This document shows, in pieces, positions 40,604-49,722 of a stretch of DNA of 54,409 nucleotides; the first letter of the stretch is position 1, and each line of letters begins with the position of its first letter. Under the pieces are notes generated by a model. That model did not search any database. It saw only the letters and a program-made list of their open reading frames with translations, and was not told the DNA's origin. Origin of the DNA: Gemmatimonadota bacterium (GTDB taxonomy: Bacteria > Gemmatimonadota > Gemmatimonadetes > Longimicrobiales > Gaopeijiaceae); the NCBI GenBank assembly GCA_022564055.1, contig JADFMD010000009.1, forward strand, positions 1 through 54,409. Reading direction: 5' to 3'. The translations under genes were made by a program, and so were the position numbers.

Positions 40604-41374
40604 TCAATTCGGGGGTGGATCCCGGCGCACTGCAACGTAGCCCTGGGAAGGTATCTGAACGCGCAAAACCCGATTCTGTACGTCCAGCCATATTTCATGA
40701 ACGGCGCCATCAATTCGTAGTTCCAGGCGTTGCGCCTGAATGGTGGCGTCCCCCACGGTGACGGGTTCTACCGTGGTCATACGTAGCGTCCCGGTCGATT
40801 GGCTTCCACGCCTAGGGCGAATGGCTGAGAGGCTGATCCCGCCCGGACTCTGGTAGGGTGCCAGGAAGAAGTAGTGGTGAGCGAAGAATCGATCCAACAC
40901 TACCGTCGGATTTTGAGGCAGGGCTCGGCGATACTCGCGCTCCTCGACTCCGGCTTCGGAGGACCTTGAAGAGACCATTCTCCCCCCTCGGCGGTCCAGC
41001 CGAATAGAGAGTTCGGAGGGAAGGGAAACGTTGACCTGGTAGGCGTCGAGGGACATCCCGACCCCGACGGCCCCGAGTAGGGAATGAACCGTCTGTCGCG
41101 ACCCGTCCAGAACAATCTCGAGTGTTCCTTCGGCGATGGTCCGTGCATTATCGCCGAAACCCAACCGGCGAATTCGGAAGGTTTCCGTTCCGACTACACG
41201 TCCACCCAATTCAACGATGAAGGTGCCTTGGTCCACCTCGACGGCCTGCGCGGGGAGCGTGTGCGGGAGGAGGCCAAATACGATGACGCTCCATCCGGCC
41301 ACACCCAATCCGGCGTAGCGGAATCCGCCCGGATGGCCGGGAATTAGCGAGACAGAAGTCCCCGAGAAAGGCAT
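40604..41374 (-). CDS. Secreted protein of unknown function
   Basis: I do not recognise a named family. From ATG 41374 the protein is 256 residues with a signal sequence (GVAGWSVIVFGLLPHTLPAQ) ending near residue 43. The mature part is predicted beta-rich: TFIVELGGRVVGTETFRIRR at its start, later TVGDATIQAQRLELRIDGAV and the C-terminal HEIWLDVQNRVLRVQIPSQG. This resembles beta-sandwich periplasmic proteins that begin with a strand naming a property of the protein to be exported or modified, such as DUF3108-like proteins. No catalytic motif is seen. ATG 41374 is favoured over the longer frame at 41461. It is divergent from the giant histidine kinase. Confidence 0.6.
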   Translation of the reverse strand: MPFSGTSVSLIPGHPGGFRYAGLGVAGWSVIVFGLLPHTLPAQAVEVDQGTFIVELGGRVVGTETFRIRRLGFGDNARTIAEGTLEIVLDGSRQTVHSLLGAVGVGMSLDAYQVNVSLPSELSIRLDRRGGRMVSSRSSEAGVEEREYRRALPQNPTVVLDRFFAHHYFFLAPYQSPGGISLSAIRPRRGSQSTGTLRMTTVEPVTVGDATIQAQRLELRIDGAVHEIWLDVQNRVLRVQIPSQGYVAVRRDPPPN

Positions 41375-41596
41375 GAACCCAGAATACACCGGATCTCGGC
41401 AGATCGTTCGATGGTATGGTTCAGACGTCCCAACTGACGAGGAGTTCATCGATGGTATCATGGAGAGTTTTCCGAGTGGGAGCGCTGTTGCGCGGGTACC
41501 GTGCTCTACCCGGCTTCGGAAGGCCGTAATGGAACATCGCGGGTACGAAAAGCTGCAGGGCGCGGGCGTCGCACGAGGAAGGGCGGCTCGGCCTCG

Positions 41597-44500
41597 ATGA
41601 CCTCGCTGAATCGGTTTCGCGATTCATCCCTCCTCTCCCACCTTTGGGACACCTTCGCCCGCCTCGCGCCCTGGCTCGGTGTTTTGGGCCTGGTCGCCTG
41701 GACACGCTGGCCGTTGTTCGCGCTGCTCGTTTTCGCCGGAGCCTCTGCGGTCGCGGTCCTCGCCGCCCGTCCCCGCGGCGGCCGCGCCCGCGTGCTTTCG
41801 AGCGTAATCGTCCTGGCCGGTGCCATCGCGGGCTCCTCCGGGCACGTAGCCCTGCGCCGAATCTCACAGGACTTCGATGCCTACTGGGGCTCCCGGAGCG
41901 CCCGAGCGGAGGAAGCACTCGACGAGCGCCTCCAGCGCCTTCTCATTATGGGCGAAGAAGCCGTGGCGCGTATTGGAGAGCTGGCGCCTCTCGGTACGAA
42001 CACGGCCGTTCTCGACGGCTTGCGGGACATCCGACGGGAGACCGGAATGACCCTCGCCACCATCTATGGGCCGGAGGGCGATTTCCGGATTTGGGATGGG
42101 GAACACCGCGGTGTTGTACCCGAGGAGTTGAGGATGGGGGAGGTCCGGTATCTATACCGGGATCGTCCGCTCTTCAGCTACCTGTACTTCACGGCTCCGA
42201 TCGAGGGCGGCGGAACCGCGATGGCTGCCGCCCTCATCAAGGCGAACCTGCCCCGAAATCTGGAGGAGAACCCCGGTGATTTTGTAACACGATTCCGGGA
42301 CGGTGTGGGCGAGGACCTCCGGATTTTCCGCGCCGAGAGGACGTCGGGCGAGGATGTCTTCGATTTGCGATGGGAGGACGAAGCCCTCTTCAGTGTTGCG
42401 GTCGTCCGCCCCACCCAAGAGCAACGTCTGCGGGACGTTCGATCCACCTGGTTGAGGATCGTGGGCCTGCTGGCGGTCATCGCGTGGTTGTTGCTCGCGT
42501 TCACCGCTGGAGCTGAAAAGAGCGACCGCGCGGCGGCGGCGCTCACGCCGCTGGGGCTGGCCCTTCTGGCACCGGTGGGAGCGGCCACGGGTTCGGTACC
42601 CTTCTTCACGGCTGCCGATTTCGTTTTGCCTGGACCCGTACCCATGTCGTTCGAGCGTGTCCTTCTCCTTGGCGTGGCGTTGGGCGTAGTGATGGCGGCC
42701 CATATGCCGCCCGCGATCCGTCTTCCGTCCCTGGCTTCCGGCCTCGCGGTGCTGATCGGGTTTCCGGTTTTTTCGAGGTTGATCCTGGGCGGTGCGGGTC
42801 CCGTGCTGTTGGCGGGCGCGGAAGGGAAGTGGGTCGTCTACCAGATGGGCTTTGGTCTCGTGCTCACGCTCGTCTGTCTCGGTGCGTTTCGAATGGGGGA
42901 GCGCACCGATGGAGGGGCTCCTCCTCGGATTCCCCTCGTGTTGGCCTTTGTGACGCTCGTGGCGCTTTGCCTGGCAGGGGCGTTCTGGGTGCGGATGGCC
43001 GGAACCATCCCCGGATGGGCGACTGGCGCCTGGGCGCTACCGGCGTTTCTCACCGCCTACGGGCTGTCATGCATCAAAGCGGGGCGGCGCGACTGGATGG
43101 CTTGGTGCGCCGCGGCGGCGATCGGATCTTCCGCGGCCGTCGTGACCGCGTGGGGAGCCCGCATCGACGCCCGGATGGACGAGGCGGAGCTTCAATTATC
43201 GCGCCTGGGTGTTCCCGCGGATCCCTACCTCGAGTACGTGCTTCACCGGTTTGTGGATACCGCCGATTCGCTCGATGCGGCTGGAGCGGAGTCGGCGGAG
43301 CTTCTCTACGAGAGCTGGATCATGAGCGGTTTGGCCGAGGAGGGAACCGGCGTGTGGCTCACCATTTGGTCGGCGGGGGATCTCCCGGAATTCGAGATCA
43401 CCATCGGTGTGGAGGGGGGACGGCCCGGTTCCGCTGACGATTTCCTTGAGGAGGCTCGGCAGGGTGAGCCCTCCCTCGTTCGGCGTCTCGGCCTCAGTGA
43501 CGCGAATTATGTGGTTCAAGTCCCGCTGGCCGACGGGCGGGTACTCACCGGCGTGTTGCCGGCCCGAAGGAAGCTCTCGAATTCCTCGCCCTTCGGCCCG
43601 CTTTTTGGGAGCTTGACCGCCTTGAGCGAGAGCCCGCTCACCATGGTTCCGGTTCTCGAAGGTGACGAGGCGACGTTTTCCGAAGAGACCGTCTGGCGCC
43701 GTACCAACGAGGGATGGGAGGCCACCGTGGGTGTGCTCTATCCCGACGGAGTGGTCGACGCCAAATACGCCCTCGATCTACCGACGCCGCTTCTGGCGGT
43801 AGCTCGCGGGACGCTTCTGGTGCTCGGCAACGGATTGGCGATTCTTCTATTGTGGGCTCTGGGTCAGTACGTGCTCGTCGGGCGGCGCCCCACCGTCCGG
43901 ACGTGGAAAAGTCCGTTCTCTTCCTTTCGTGCCAGAGTCACCGTGGCGCTCTTCGGGTTTTTCCTCGTGTCGGCCACCCTCTTCGGCACGCTAGCTTTTC
44001 GGACCCTTAACGGCGCCACCGTGAGAACCGCCGCCGCGATCGCGGGCCGTGTCGCCGCGGATGCGGCCGCCTTCTACCGCGACGTACAGGGCTCGATGAC
44101 GCTGCTGTCCCTTCGCGTGGGGGCGGACCTTCTCGAGTATCGAGCGGGAGAGCTGCGGGGCGGCTCGGTGGACGAACTCGTGGAAATCGGTCTGTACGAT
44201 GGGCTGATTCCTTTCGAGCTGAACCAGCGGCTCGAGAGCCGGGAAGAACTCCTGGAGACCACGCTTGGGAACCTCGGTCGGCGCCAATATTTGATGGCCT
44301 ACCGGAGGCTCCCCGACGGTGACGTGGTGGCTACCCAGGTGCCGCTCCAGGCCGGTGCAACCGCGTTGAGGCAGCGTGAGATCCTGGAGTTGATCGCGTT
44401 CGTGGTGCTGCTCGGTGCGGGGCTGTCTCTGGGTCTCGCTTTCCTGGTCGGTCGTTCCCTCACCAGCCCGATGCGCACGCTCCAGGTGGCATCGGAGAGG

Positions 44501-45661
44501 GTGGGTGGGGGCGATCTGCAAATACAATTACCCAGTGACCGGGCGGATGAGTTCGGCTCCGTTTTCACGGCATTCAATCGTATGGTGTTGCGTCTCCAAC
44601 GGGCGCGGCGGGCGCTTGTCAGAACGACGAGGCGTACCGAGGCGATCGTCGAGGATGCGGCCACCGGGGTCGTGGCACTGGACGCCATGGGCCGCGTGAT
44701 TCTGGTGAACGCGAGGGCCCAAGCCGTCCTGGAGGGCCGGGTGGCGGTCGGTGAGCCCTTGCCCCGGTTCGATGGTCCCAGGGGCGAGTTCGTCGACTGG
44801 GTCGAGGGGTGTATGCGAGACGGGCTTCGCGAAGCTACGGTCGAGTTCCAATGGGGAGACCGTCGCATTCGGGTACGCGCCCGTGAAGTCTCACGGGAGG
44901 AGCCGGGGGGGATCGTCCTTTCCCTGGAGGACATCACCGACGAGCTGCGGAGCGAGCGGATCCTCGCCTGGGGTGAGATGGCACGCCAGGTCGCACACGA
45001 AGTGAAAAATCCGCTCACTCCCATAAAGCTCAGCGTTCAGCACATCCTGAGGGCTTGGAAGGACCAGCGGGGGGAGTTCGAGACGATCCTGGAACGGAAC
45101 GTCGGGGCCATCTTGAAGGAGATCGACCGGCTCGCCGAGATCGCGAGCGGGTTTTCACGGTTCGGTGCACCCGGCCCAGCCGGTAACGTGCCGCTCGAGC
45201 CCGTGGACGTAGGCGCTGTCGCGCGGGAGTTGCTCACCCTGTATCGGGGAGGCGAGGGTGGGCCCATCGACTTCGCCGCCGCCATCCCCGACGATCTGCC
45301 TCGCATCAGCGCGCGGGAGACCGAACTCAAGGAGGTTTTGAGCAATCTGCTTGAGAATGCGCGTGCGGCGATCGAGGGAAAAGGAAGCGTGATCATCGAA
45401 GCCGTATTGGTGTCGAACACCGTTGAGGTTCGGGTCCGGGATGACGGCGCGGGCATACCGGTCGACGTGATGGGAAGGATCTTCGAGCCGCAGTTCAGTA
45501 CCCGTTCGGCCGGCACCGGCCTCGGCCTCGCCATCGTTCGCAAGCTGGTGGAATCGTGGGATGGCACGGTGGCCGCGGAGATGGACCGGGGGGAAGGCAC
45601 GGTGATCCGTCTGCAGCTCCGGCCCTGGGCGGACGTCGAGCCCATGGTAGATGAGGGGTGA
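41597..45661 (+). CDS. Giant NtrY-like membrane sensor histidine kinase
   Basis: The 1354-residue protein is a sensor kinase with an elaborate membrane part. Four or so segments lie near the start (about 10-85), then an extracytoplasmic region at about 85-280. Several helices follow at 284-515, a second extracytoplasmic region at about 520-730, helices at 733-755 and 780-800, and a third region to about 925. HAMP (about 950-1005), PAS (about 1015-1110), HisKA and HATPase domains complete it. The phosphoacceptor is H1134 in ARQVAHEVKNPLTPIKLS, the NtrY-type H-box. The N-box (NLLENARAAI), G1 (DDGAGIP) and G2 (GTGLGLAIV) are intact, so it should be active. NtrY family members are typically 700-800 residues, with one sensor region. 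No response regulator lies next to it. ATG 41597 is preferred over an upstream start at 41501. Confidence 0.9.
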   Translation: MTSLNRFRDSSLLSHLWDTFARLAPWLGVLGLVAWTRWPLFALLVFAGASAVAVLAARPRGGRARVLSSVIVLAGAIAGSSGHVALRRISQDFDAYWGSRSARAEEALDERLQRLLIMGEEAVARIGELAPLGTNTAVLDGLRDIRRETGMTLATIYGPEGDFRIWDGEHRGVVPEELRMGEVRYLYRDRPLFSYLYFTAPIEGGGTAMAAALIKANLPRNLEENPGDFVTRFRDGVGEDLRIFRAERTSGEDVFDLRWEDEALFSVAVVRPTQEQRLRDVRSTWLRIVGLLAVIAWLLLAFTAGAEKSDRAAAALTPLGLALLAPVGAATGSVPFFTAADFVLPGPVPMSFERVLLLGVALGVVMAAHMPPAIRLPSLASGLAVLIGFPVFSRLILGGAGPVLLAGAEGKWVVYQMGFGLVLTLVCLGAFRMGERTDGGAPPRIPLVLAFVTLVALCLAGAFWVRMAGTIPGWATGAWALPAFLTAYGLSCIKAGRRDWMAWCAAAAIGSSAAVVTAWGARIDARMDEAELQLSRLGVPADPYLEYVLHRFVDTADSLDAAGAESAELLYESWIMSGLAEEGTGVWLTIWSAGDLPEFEITIGVEGGRPGSADDFLEEARQGEPSLVRRLGLSDANYVVQVPLADGRVLTGVLPARRKLSNSSPFGPLFGSLTALSESPLTMVPVLEGDEATFSEETVWRRTNEGWEATVGVLYPDGVVDAKYALDLPTPLLAVARGTLLVLGNGLAILLLWALGQYVLVGRRPTVRTWKSPFSSFRARVTVALFGFFLVSATLFGTLAFRTLNGATVRTAAAIAGRVAADAAAFYRDVQGSMTLLSLRVGADLLEYRAGELRGGSVDELVEIGLYDGLIPFELNQRLESREELLETTLGNLGRRQYLMAYRRLPDGDVVATQVPLQAGATALRQREILELIAFVVLLGAGLSLGLAFLVGRSLTSPMRTLQVASERVGGGDLQIQLPSDRADEFGSVFTAFNRMVLRLQRARRALVRTTRRTEAIVEDAATGVVALDAMGRVILVNARAQAVLEGRVAVGEPLPRFDGPRGEFVDWVEGCMRDGLREATVEFQWGDRRIRVRAREVSREEPGGIVLSLEDITDELRSERILAWGEMARQVAHEVKNPLTPIKLSVQHILRAWKDQRGEFETILERNVGAILKEIDRLAEIASGFSRFGAPGPAGNVPLEPVDVGAVARELLTLYRGGEGGPIDFAAAIPDDLPRISARETELKEVLSNLLENARAAIEGKGSVIIEAVLVSNTVEVRVRDDGAGIPVDVMGRIFEPQFSTRSAGTGLGLAIVRKLVESWDGTVAAEMDRGEGTVIRLQLRPWADVEPMVDEG

Positions 45662-45795
45662 AGCAACCGGTCGGCGGGTCGGGGCCCTGAGGGCCGGTTG
45701 GCCGTCGCGGCACTTCGTCCTCTGGCGATATTGGACCCGATGAACCACCTTTAGGTGTCCGCACAGGAGACCTTTTCCCCTCCGAATGGAGTGCC

Positions 45796-46407
45796 ATGAG
45801 CGACTTCGCTCAGCCCGCTGAGATCCAACCCTCACGGTTTCCTGGAAGAAGTAAGCATCCCCTTTCAGACACGCGTCACCTCGGAGATTGGCTCGAGGTC
45901 CAGCGAGAATTTCTCGCGAGTTACTGGTTCGAGGAAATCTCGCGCCGCGTCGGTATGGATCAGGAGATGGAGCGTGTTCTCGAACGGTTTCTCAACCTGC
46001 TCACGTGCATGATCCCGGGGGCTCTTGATCACCGGCGATCCGTCGTGGACCCCGTTTGGAAGAGGGCAGCGGAACTCTATGGGGCGCTCGGTTCCAAGAG
46101 GGGCTTGGCCGCGGGTGATATCGTCGAAGAATTCCAGATCGTGCGTGAGGCGGTCGTGCGGATCCTCTTCAAGGCCCCGCCCGGGAGGTACGGAGCCGCT
46201 CTCTCGCTTTCCGAGGTGCTTCGGTTGAACCGGTTCCTCGATAGTGGTGTGACCCATGCGAGTATAGGTCACACGGACGGCCTCTTTTTCGCCCTCTTCA
46301 ACGAGAGCGGTGTCTCGACCGTTCCTACCACGCAACTGGTAGCGGAGATCGAAGAGCAACTCGATGCGCTCGAAGTGGAGTGGGCCGCAGAGGGTAAGGC
46401 CGGCTGA
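45796..46407 (+). CDS. RsbRD N-terminal-type sensor domain protein
   Basis: The 203-residue protein lacks the STAS domain of full RsbR proteins. It is almost entirely an all-helical domain resembling the RsbRD N-terminal domain (WLEVQREFLASYWFEEISRR, then LAAGDIVEEFQIVREAVVRI), which in other proteins sits ahead of kinases or STAS domains. It could relay a signal to the histidine kinase encoded 134 bases upstream or to a stressosome-like partner elsewhere; neither is shown by the sequence. ATG 45796 has GGAG 4 bases upstream. The intergenic region holds the inverted repeat GGCCCT-G-AGGGCC (45683-45695) but no clear promoter. Confidence 0.65.
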   Translation: MSDFAQPAEIQPSRFPGRSKHPLSDTRHLGDWLEVQREFLASYWFEEISRRVGMDQEMERVLERFLNLLTCMIPGALDHRRSVVDPVWKRAAELYGALGSKRGLAAGDIVEEFQIVREAVVRILFKAPPGRYGAALSLSEVLRLNRFLDSGVTHASIGHTDGLFFALFNESGVSTVPTTQLVAEIEEQLDALEVEWAAEGKAG

Positions 46408-46418
46408 TCTCGAATCGA

Positions 46419-46438
46419 ACGTCGGGAATCCCCGACGT
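46419..46438. terminator. Hairpin between convergent genes, possible bidirectional terminator
   Basis: ACGTCGGG and CCCGACGT form a perfect 8-bp stem with the 4-base loop AATC, placed in the 61 bases between the RsbRD-like gene and the convergent pntB. There is no T-run on either side, so if it terminates transcription it does so without a canonical U-tract. Confidence 0.5.
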
Positions 46439-46468
46439 GAGTGATAGGCCTCCCGAAGACTCTCGGCG

Positions 46469-47872
46469 TCAGGCTTCGCGGACCTCCCTCACCAGGTCGG
46501 CCATCGAGCTCTTCGCATCCCCGAAGAACATCAACGTGTGGTCCATGTAGAAGAGCGGGTTGTCGATACCTGCAAATCCAGGTGACAGGCTCCGTTTCAT
46601 GATGATCACGCTCTTCGCTTTGTCCACGTCGAGGATGGGCATGCCTGCGATCACGCTCTCGGGATTATGCGCCTCGGGGTTTACCACATCGTTAGCGCCC
46701 ACCACGAGCACGACGTCCGTTCGAGCGAAGTCCTCGTTGATCTCGTCGAGGTCGAAGAGTTTGTCGTACGGGACGTCCGCCTCGGCGAGCAACACGTTCA
46801 TGTGTCCAGGCATGCGGCCGGCCACTGGGTGGATGGCGTACCTCACGTCGACCCCTCGTTCCTCGAGGTTGTCCATCGCCTTCCGGAGTTCGTGCTGTGC
46901 CTGCGCGACTGCCAGGCCGTAGCCCGGCACCACCACGACGGATTGGGCATAGGCCAGGATCATGGCCGCACCCTCGGCGTCTACGGAGCGAGCCGTCTTG
47001 TCACCCGAGCTGAGCTGGCTGGCGGCGCTCGCCGCCCCGCCGAACGCGCCAAACGCCACGTTGGCGAGCGAGCGGTTCATGGCCTTGCACATGATCATCG
47101 TCAGGATGAACCCGGCCGCGCCCACCAGCGCACCGGCGATGATGAGCACGTTGTTCCCGATCACGAATCCTGCGGCGGACGCCGCCAACCCGGAGTAGGA
47201 GTTGAGCAGCGAGATCACCACAGGCATGTCCGCACCGCCAATGGGAATCACGAGGAGGATGCCCAGCAGGAGTGCGACCACGGTGAAGATCGAGAAGACG
47301 GTGAGAGGCGGAAGTCCGCCGATCTCGAAAAGGCCCATTACCGACGCACCGAGGACAAGGAGCGTGACGAAGAGCAGGGCGTTGAAGGTCTTCTGGAGGG
47401 GGAAGGTGATAGGGTTACCGGACACGATCCCCTGGAGCTTGCCGAAGGCAATAAAGCTGCCGGAAAAGGTCACAGTTCCGATGAGGCAGGAAACGGCGAT
47501 CGTAAACCCGTCACCCAGCACCAGGGCTGCACCCGTCGTTTGCACCCGGACGAGCTCGGCGGCCGCGACGAGAGCCGAGGCGCCGCCACCGAATCCGTTG
47601 AAGATGCCCACGAGCTGGGGCATGTCGGTCATTTTGACCCTACGTGCCGCGACGCCACCGATGAGCGAGCCCAGCACCATGCCCGCTACGATGCCGGTCC
47701 AGGTCAGGACCTGATTTTCGACCAGCGTCGCGACAATCGCGATGAGCATGGCCAACGCCGCCAGCTGGTTTCCCCCACGGGCCGTGGCGGGGGACTGGAG
47801 GCGTTTGAGGCCGACCACGAAGAGGACGGAAGAAAACAGGTACGACAGCTCCACCCAAAGGGAGAGATCCAT
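46469..47872 (-). CDS. pntB: NAD(P) transhydrogenase subunit beta
   Basis: PntB carries the NADP(H)-binding dIII domain and half of the membrane dII domain of the proton-translocating transhydrogenase, which reduces NADP+ at the expense of NADH and proton motive force. The 467-residue protein has about 8 membrane helices in its first 270 residues (ALAMLIAIVATLVENQVLTW, PIGGADMPVVISLLNSYSG). The dIII segment follows, with VVVPGYGLAVAQAQHELRKA, IHPVAGRMPGHMNVLLAEAD and the C-terminal VLVVGANDVVNPEAHN. It is the last gene of the pnt cluster; pntAB ends 23 bases before it. Confidence 0.95.
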   Translation of the reverse strand: MDLSLWVELSYLFSSVLFVVGLKRLQSPATARGGNQLAALAMLIAIVATLVENQVLTWTGIVAGMVLGSLIGGVAARRVKMTDMPQLVGIFNGFGGGASALVAAAELVRVQTTGAALVLGDGFTIAVSCLIGTVTFSGSFIAFGKLQGIVSGNPITFPLQKTFNALLFVTLLVLGASVMGLFEIGGLPPLTVFSIFTVVALLLGILLVIPIGGADMPVVISLLNSYSGLAASAAGFVIGNNVLIIAGALVGAAGFILTMIMCKAMNRSLANVAFGAFGGAASAASQLSSGDKTARSVDAEGAAMILAYAQSVVVVPGYGLAVAQAQHELRKAMDNLEERGVDVRYAIHPVAGRMPGHMNVLLAEADVPYDKLFDLDEINEDFARTDVVLVVGANDVVNPEAHNPESVIAGMPILDVDKAKSVIIMKRSLSPGFAGIDNPLFYMDHTLMFFGDAKSSMADLVREVREA

Positions 47873-47895
47873 GGATTAGCTCCTCTGAGTGTCCG

Positions 47896-48174
47896 CTAGT
47901 TTTTCTTGAACATTTCGAGCATGCGATCGGTGACCAGGAATCCACCGACCACATTGATCATCGCCAACACGATGGCGGTGATTCCCAGGATCTGGGCGAT
48001 CCCGGAATCGACCTGCGCAGAGACCACCAACGCTCCGACGACGGCGATTCCCGAGATCGCGTTGGCGCCCGACATCAGCGGTGTATGCAGGGTCGGGGGC
48101 ACCTTTGTGATGACCTCTCGGCCCGTGAGGGCGGCCAGGACGAAGATGTACAGGCCCACGACCATCTCGTCCAT
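47896..48174 (-). CDS. pntAB: NAD(P) transhydrogenase subunit alpha part 2 (membrane part)
   Basis: The 92-residue protein is the detached C-terminal membrane segment of PntA, as in three-subunit transhydrogenases. It shows LYIFVLAALTGREVITKVPP, TLHTPLMSGANAISGIAVVG (the family's key motif) and the helix AIVLAMINVVGGFLVTDRML. With PntAA and PntB it completes the enzyme. ATG 48174 has GGAGG a few bases upstream. A 145-base leader separates it from the serine hydrolase gene, and a promoter could lie there. Confidence 0.95.
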   Translation of the reverse strand: MDEMVVGLYIFVLAALTGREVITKVPPTLHTPLMSGANAISGIAVVGALVVSAQVDSGIAQILGITAIVLAMINVVGGFLVTDRMLEMFKKN

Positions 48175-48200
48175 CGCATGCCTCCATTTCAGCTTGAAGT

Positions 48201-48219
48201 CGGTTTCGGTGGGAAACCG
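48201..48219 (-). promoter_or_regulatory. Hairpin in the leader of pntAB
   Basis: On the minus strand CGGTTTC and GAAACCG form a perfect 7-bp stem around a 5-base loop, 27 bases before the pntAB start. It could be a leader hairpin or part of a terminator for the serine hydrolase gene, but no T-run follows. Function unknown. Confidence 0.3.
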
Positions 48220-48318
48220 CTGTGGTTACCGCCGGGGAACCTACTCAGCTTCTCCGGATGCGCCAGACCAGCCCGGAAGCCTTGCTGGGACCTGGATGGA
48301 TCGGCCTCGGACCTCGGG

Positions 48319-49587
48319 TCAGGGACCGTCCTCCGCCGTAGCTTGGATCGAGCCGATGACCAAGCTCAACAGCTCGTCGATGTCGCGCCCGGGGATCCAC
48401 CGTGCCACTACCACCAGATCGTTCTCTCGGTCCACGTAGATCAAATTGGTGCCGTTGCCACGGTGCGAGTAGGCTGTGCTGGGCGCGCTGGGATAACCCT
48501 TTCGGCCCTCGGCATTGGGCACGTTCAGGAAGAAGTTCATAAAGCCATAGGTCCGGTTCGCGGCGGACGGGGTTACGGCCATGTCGAACCACTCTTCGTC
48601 CAGGAGTTGCTGATCACCCCAGCGTCCCTTCCGCAGCGTGAAAAGTCCGAATCGCGCCTGGTCCCGCGCATGGATGAACATGCCCCCTCCCCAATGCCCG
48701 CCCCCGCTCACGGCCTGCACCTGCCTCCCGTCGAGGGTGATCCATGAGTTCTCGTAACCGTACCAGCGCCATGTGGGCGAGGCGCCGATAGGATCCATGA
48801 CCCGCTCCTTAAGAATCTGCGGTAGAGGTTCGCGCCAAACGCTTGTCGTTAAAAGAGCTAGCAGATTCACACGAGTGTCATTGTACTCGAATACCGTGCC
48901 CGGCGTGCGGCGCGCACGGGTGGTCCAGGTCGAGGGATCGTCATCGGGACGGTCTGCCCATTCCGGCTTACCCCAGAGAGTCCCCTCCCAGTCCGAGCTT
49001 TGGGTGAGAAGGTGTCTCCAGGTGATCTGGCGGTTGTGCTCCGTGTTGAAGAGCGTCGTGAGGTCGGGTTTGCCGAAACCCACACGTTCGATGCCCGGCT
49101 CGCCGTCCCCCGGAGGTAGATCCACGGGCGCCATGTAGTCCCGGGCCAGGTCGTCGATCGAGCCGATGAGCCCGTCTTGAACGGCCAATCCAACGGTGGT
49201 GGTCAGGAAGGACTTGACCACGCTGTGGGTCATGTCCACGCTACGCGTGTCGCCCCACTCCGCGACGATATATCCGTGCCGTACGATCACCCCGGCCGCT
49301 CCACCGCGGACCTTGAAGGGCCCGATACCGAAACCGAACGGCTCGCGGCGGCCGAAGCTCTGATTCTGGCTGCGCTCCTGGTCCCGCGGCACAGTGGTTT
49401 CGTGAGCGATAGCGAAGTCTACCGCCGCCTGTACTCCTGAAGCGTTCATCCCGACCTCCGCGGGCCGTCGAACCTCCCAGGCGCCCCTATCCGGGACGTA
49501 CTGCGCGGTGAGCGCGGCAGGTAACAGCATCAGCGCTGCGGTGAGGAGGGACATCGTGTGGGCTCGGTCGAGGAGTGCGCGGGTCAT
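48319..49587 (-). CDS. Secreted serine hydrolase, beta-lactamase / DD-peptidase fold
   Basis: The 422-residue protein has a signal peptide (MSLLTAALMLLPAALTAQ after a short basic region). It has a class C beta-lactamase-like domain with the SxxK motif SVVK at residues 122-125 and a YND motif in VFEYNDTRVNLLA. SGGGHWGGGMFIHARDQARF near residue 310 is the likely third (KTG/HxG-like) region. Members include esterases, DD-peptidases and amide hydrolases; resistance to antibiotics cannot be inferred. ATG 49587 is chosen for the signal peptide; an upstream extension is not family-like. It lies between pntAA and pntAB on the same strand, an unexpected place for a secreted enzyme. Confidence 0.82.
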   Translation of the reverse strand: MTRALLDRAHTMSLLTAALMLLPAALTAQYVPDRGAWEVRRPAEVGMNASGVQAAVDFAIAHETTVPRDQERSQNQSFGRREPFGFGIGPFKVRGGAAGVIVRHGYIVAEWGDTRSVDMTHSVVKSFLTTTVGLAVQDGLIGSIDDLARDYMAPVDLPPGDGEPGIERVGFGKPDLTTLFNTEHNRQITWRHLLTQSSDWEGTLWGKPEWADRPDDDPSTWTTRARRTPGTVFEYNDTRVNLLALLTTSVWREPLPQILKERVMDPIGASPTWRWYGYENSWITLDGRQVQAVSGGGHWGGGMFIHARDQARFGLFTLRKGRWGDQQLLDEEWFDMAVTPSAANRTYGFMNFFLNVPNAEGRKGYPSAPSTAYSHRGNGTNLIYVDRENDLVVVARWIPGRDIDELLSLVIGSIQATAEDGP

Positions 49588-49722
49588 GGTCGGCTCCGGT
49601 CGGTGTCGGAACTGGATGTGTTCCGGGGCGATGTGATTCGGATCCCGGACCTCCTGCTCTCTCTGGTCCTGCTTGAGGCTACCGGGCTGTGGGGAGATTA
49701 GCAAAAACGGACGGGCCGCTAC

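Noticed and set aside
41373-41600. Small plus-strand ORF between the secreted protein and the kinase, ending in ATGA
   Set aside because: No ribosome-binding site and no recognisable motif; its ATG coincides with the divergent start codon. The ATGA overlap alone is too weak.
46667-47899. A 410-codon plus-strand ORF opposite pntB
   Set aside because: It is an artefact of GC-rich codon use; the minus strand encodes an unmistakable PntB.
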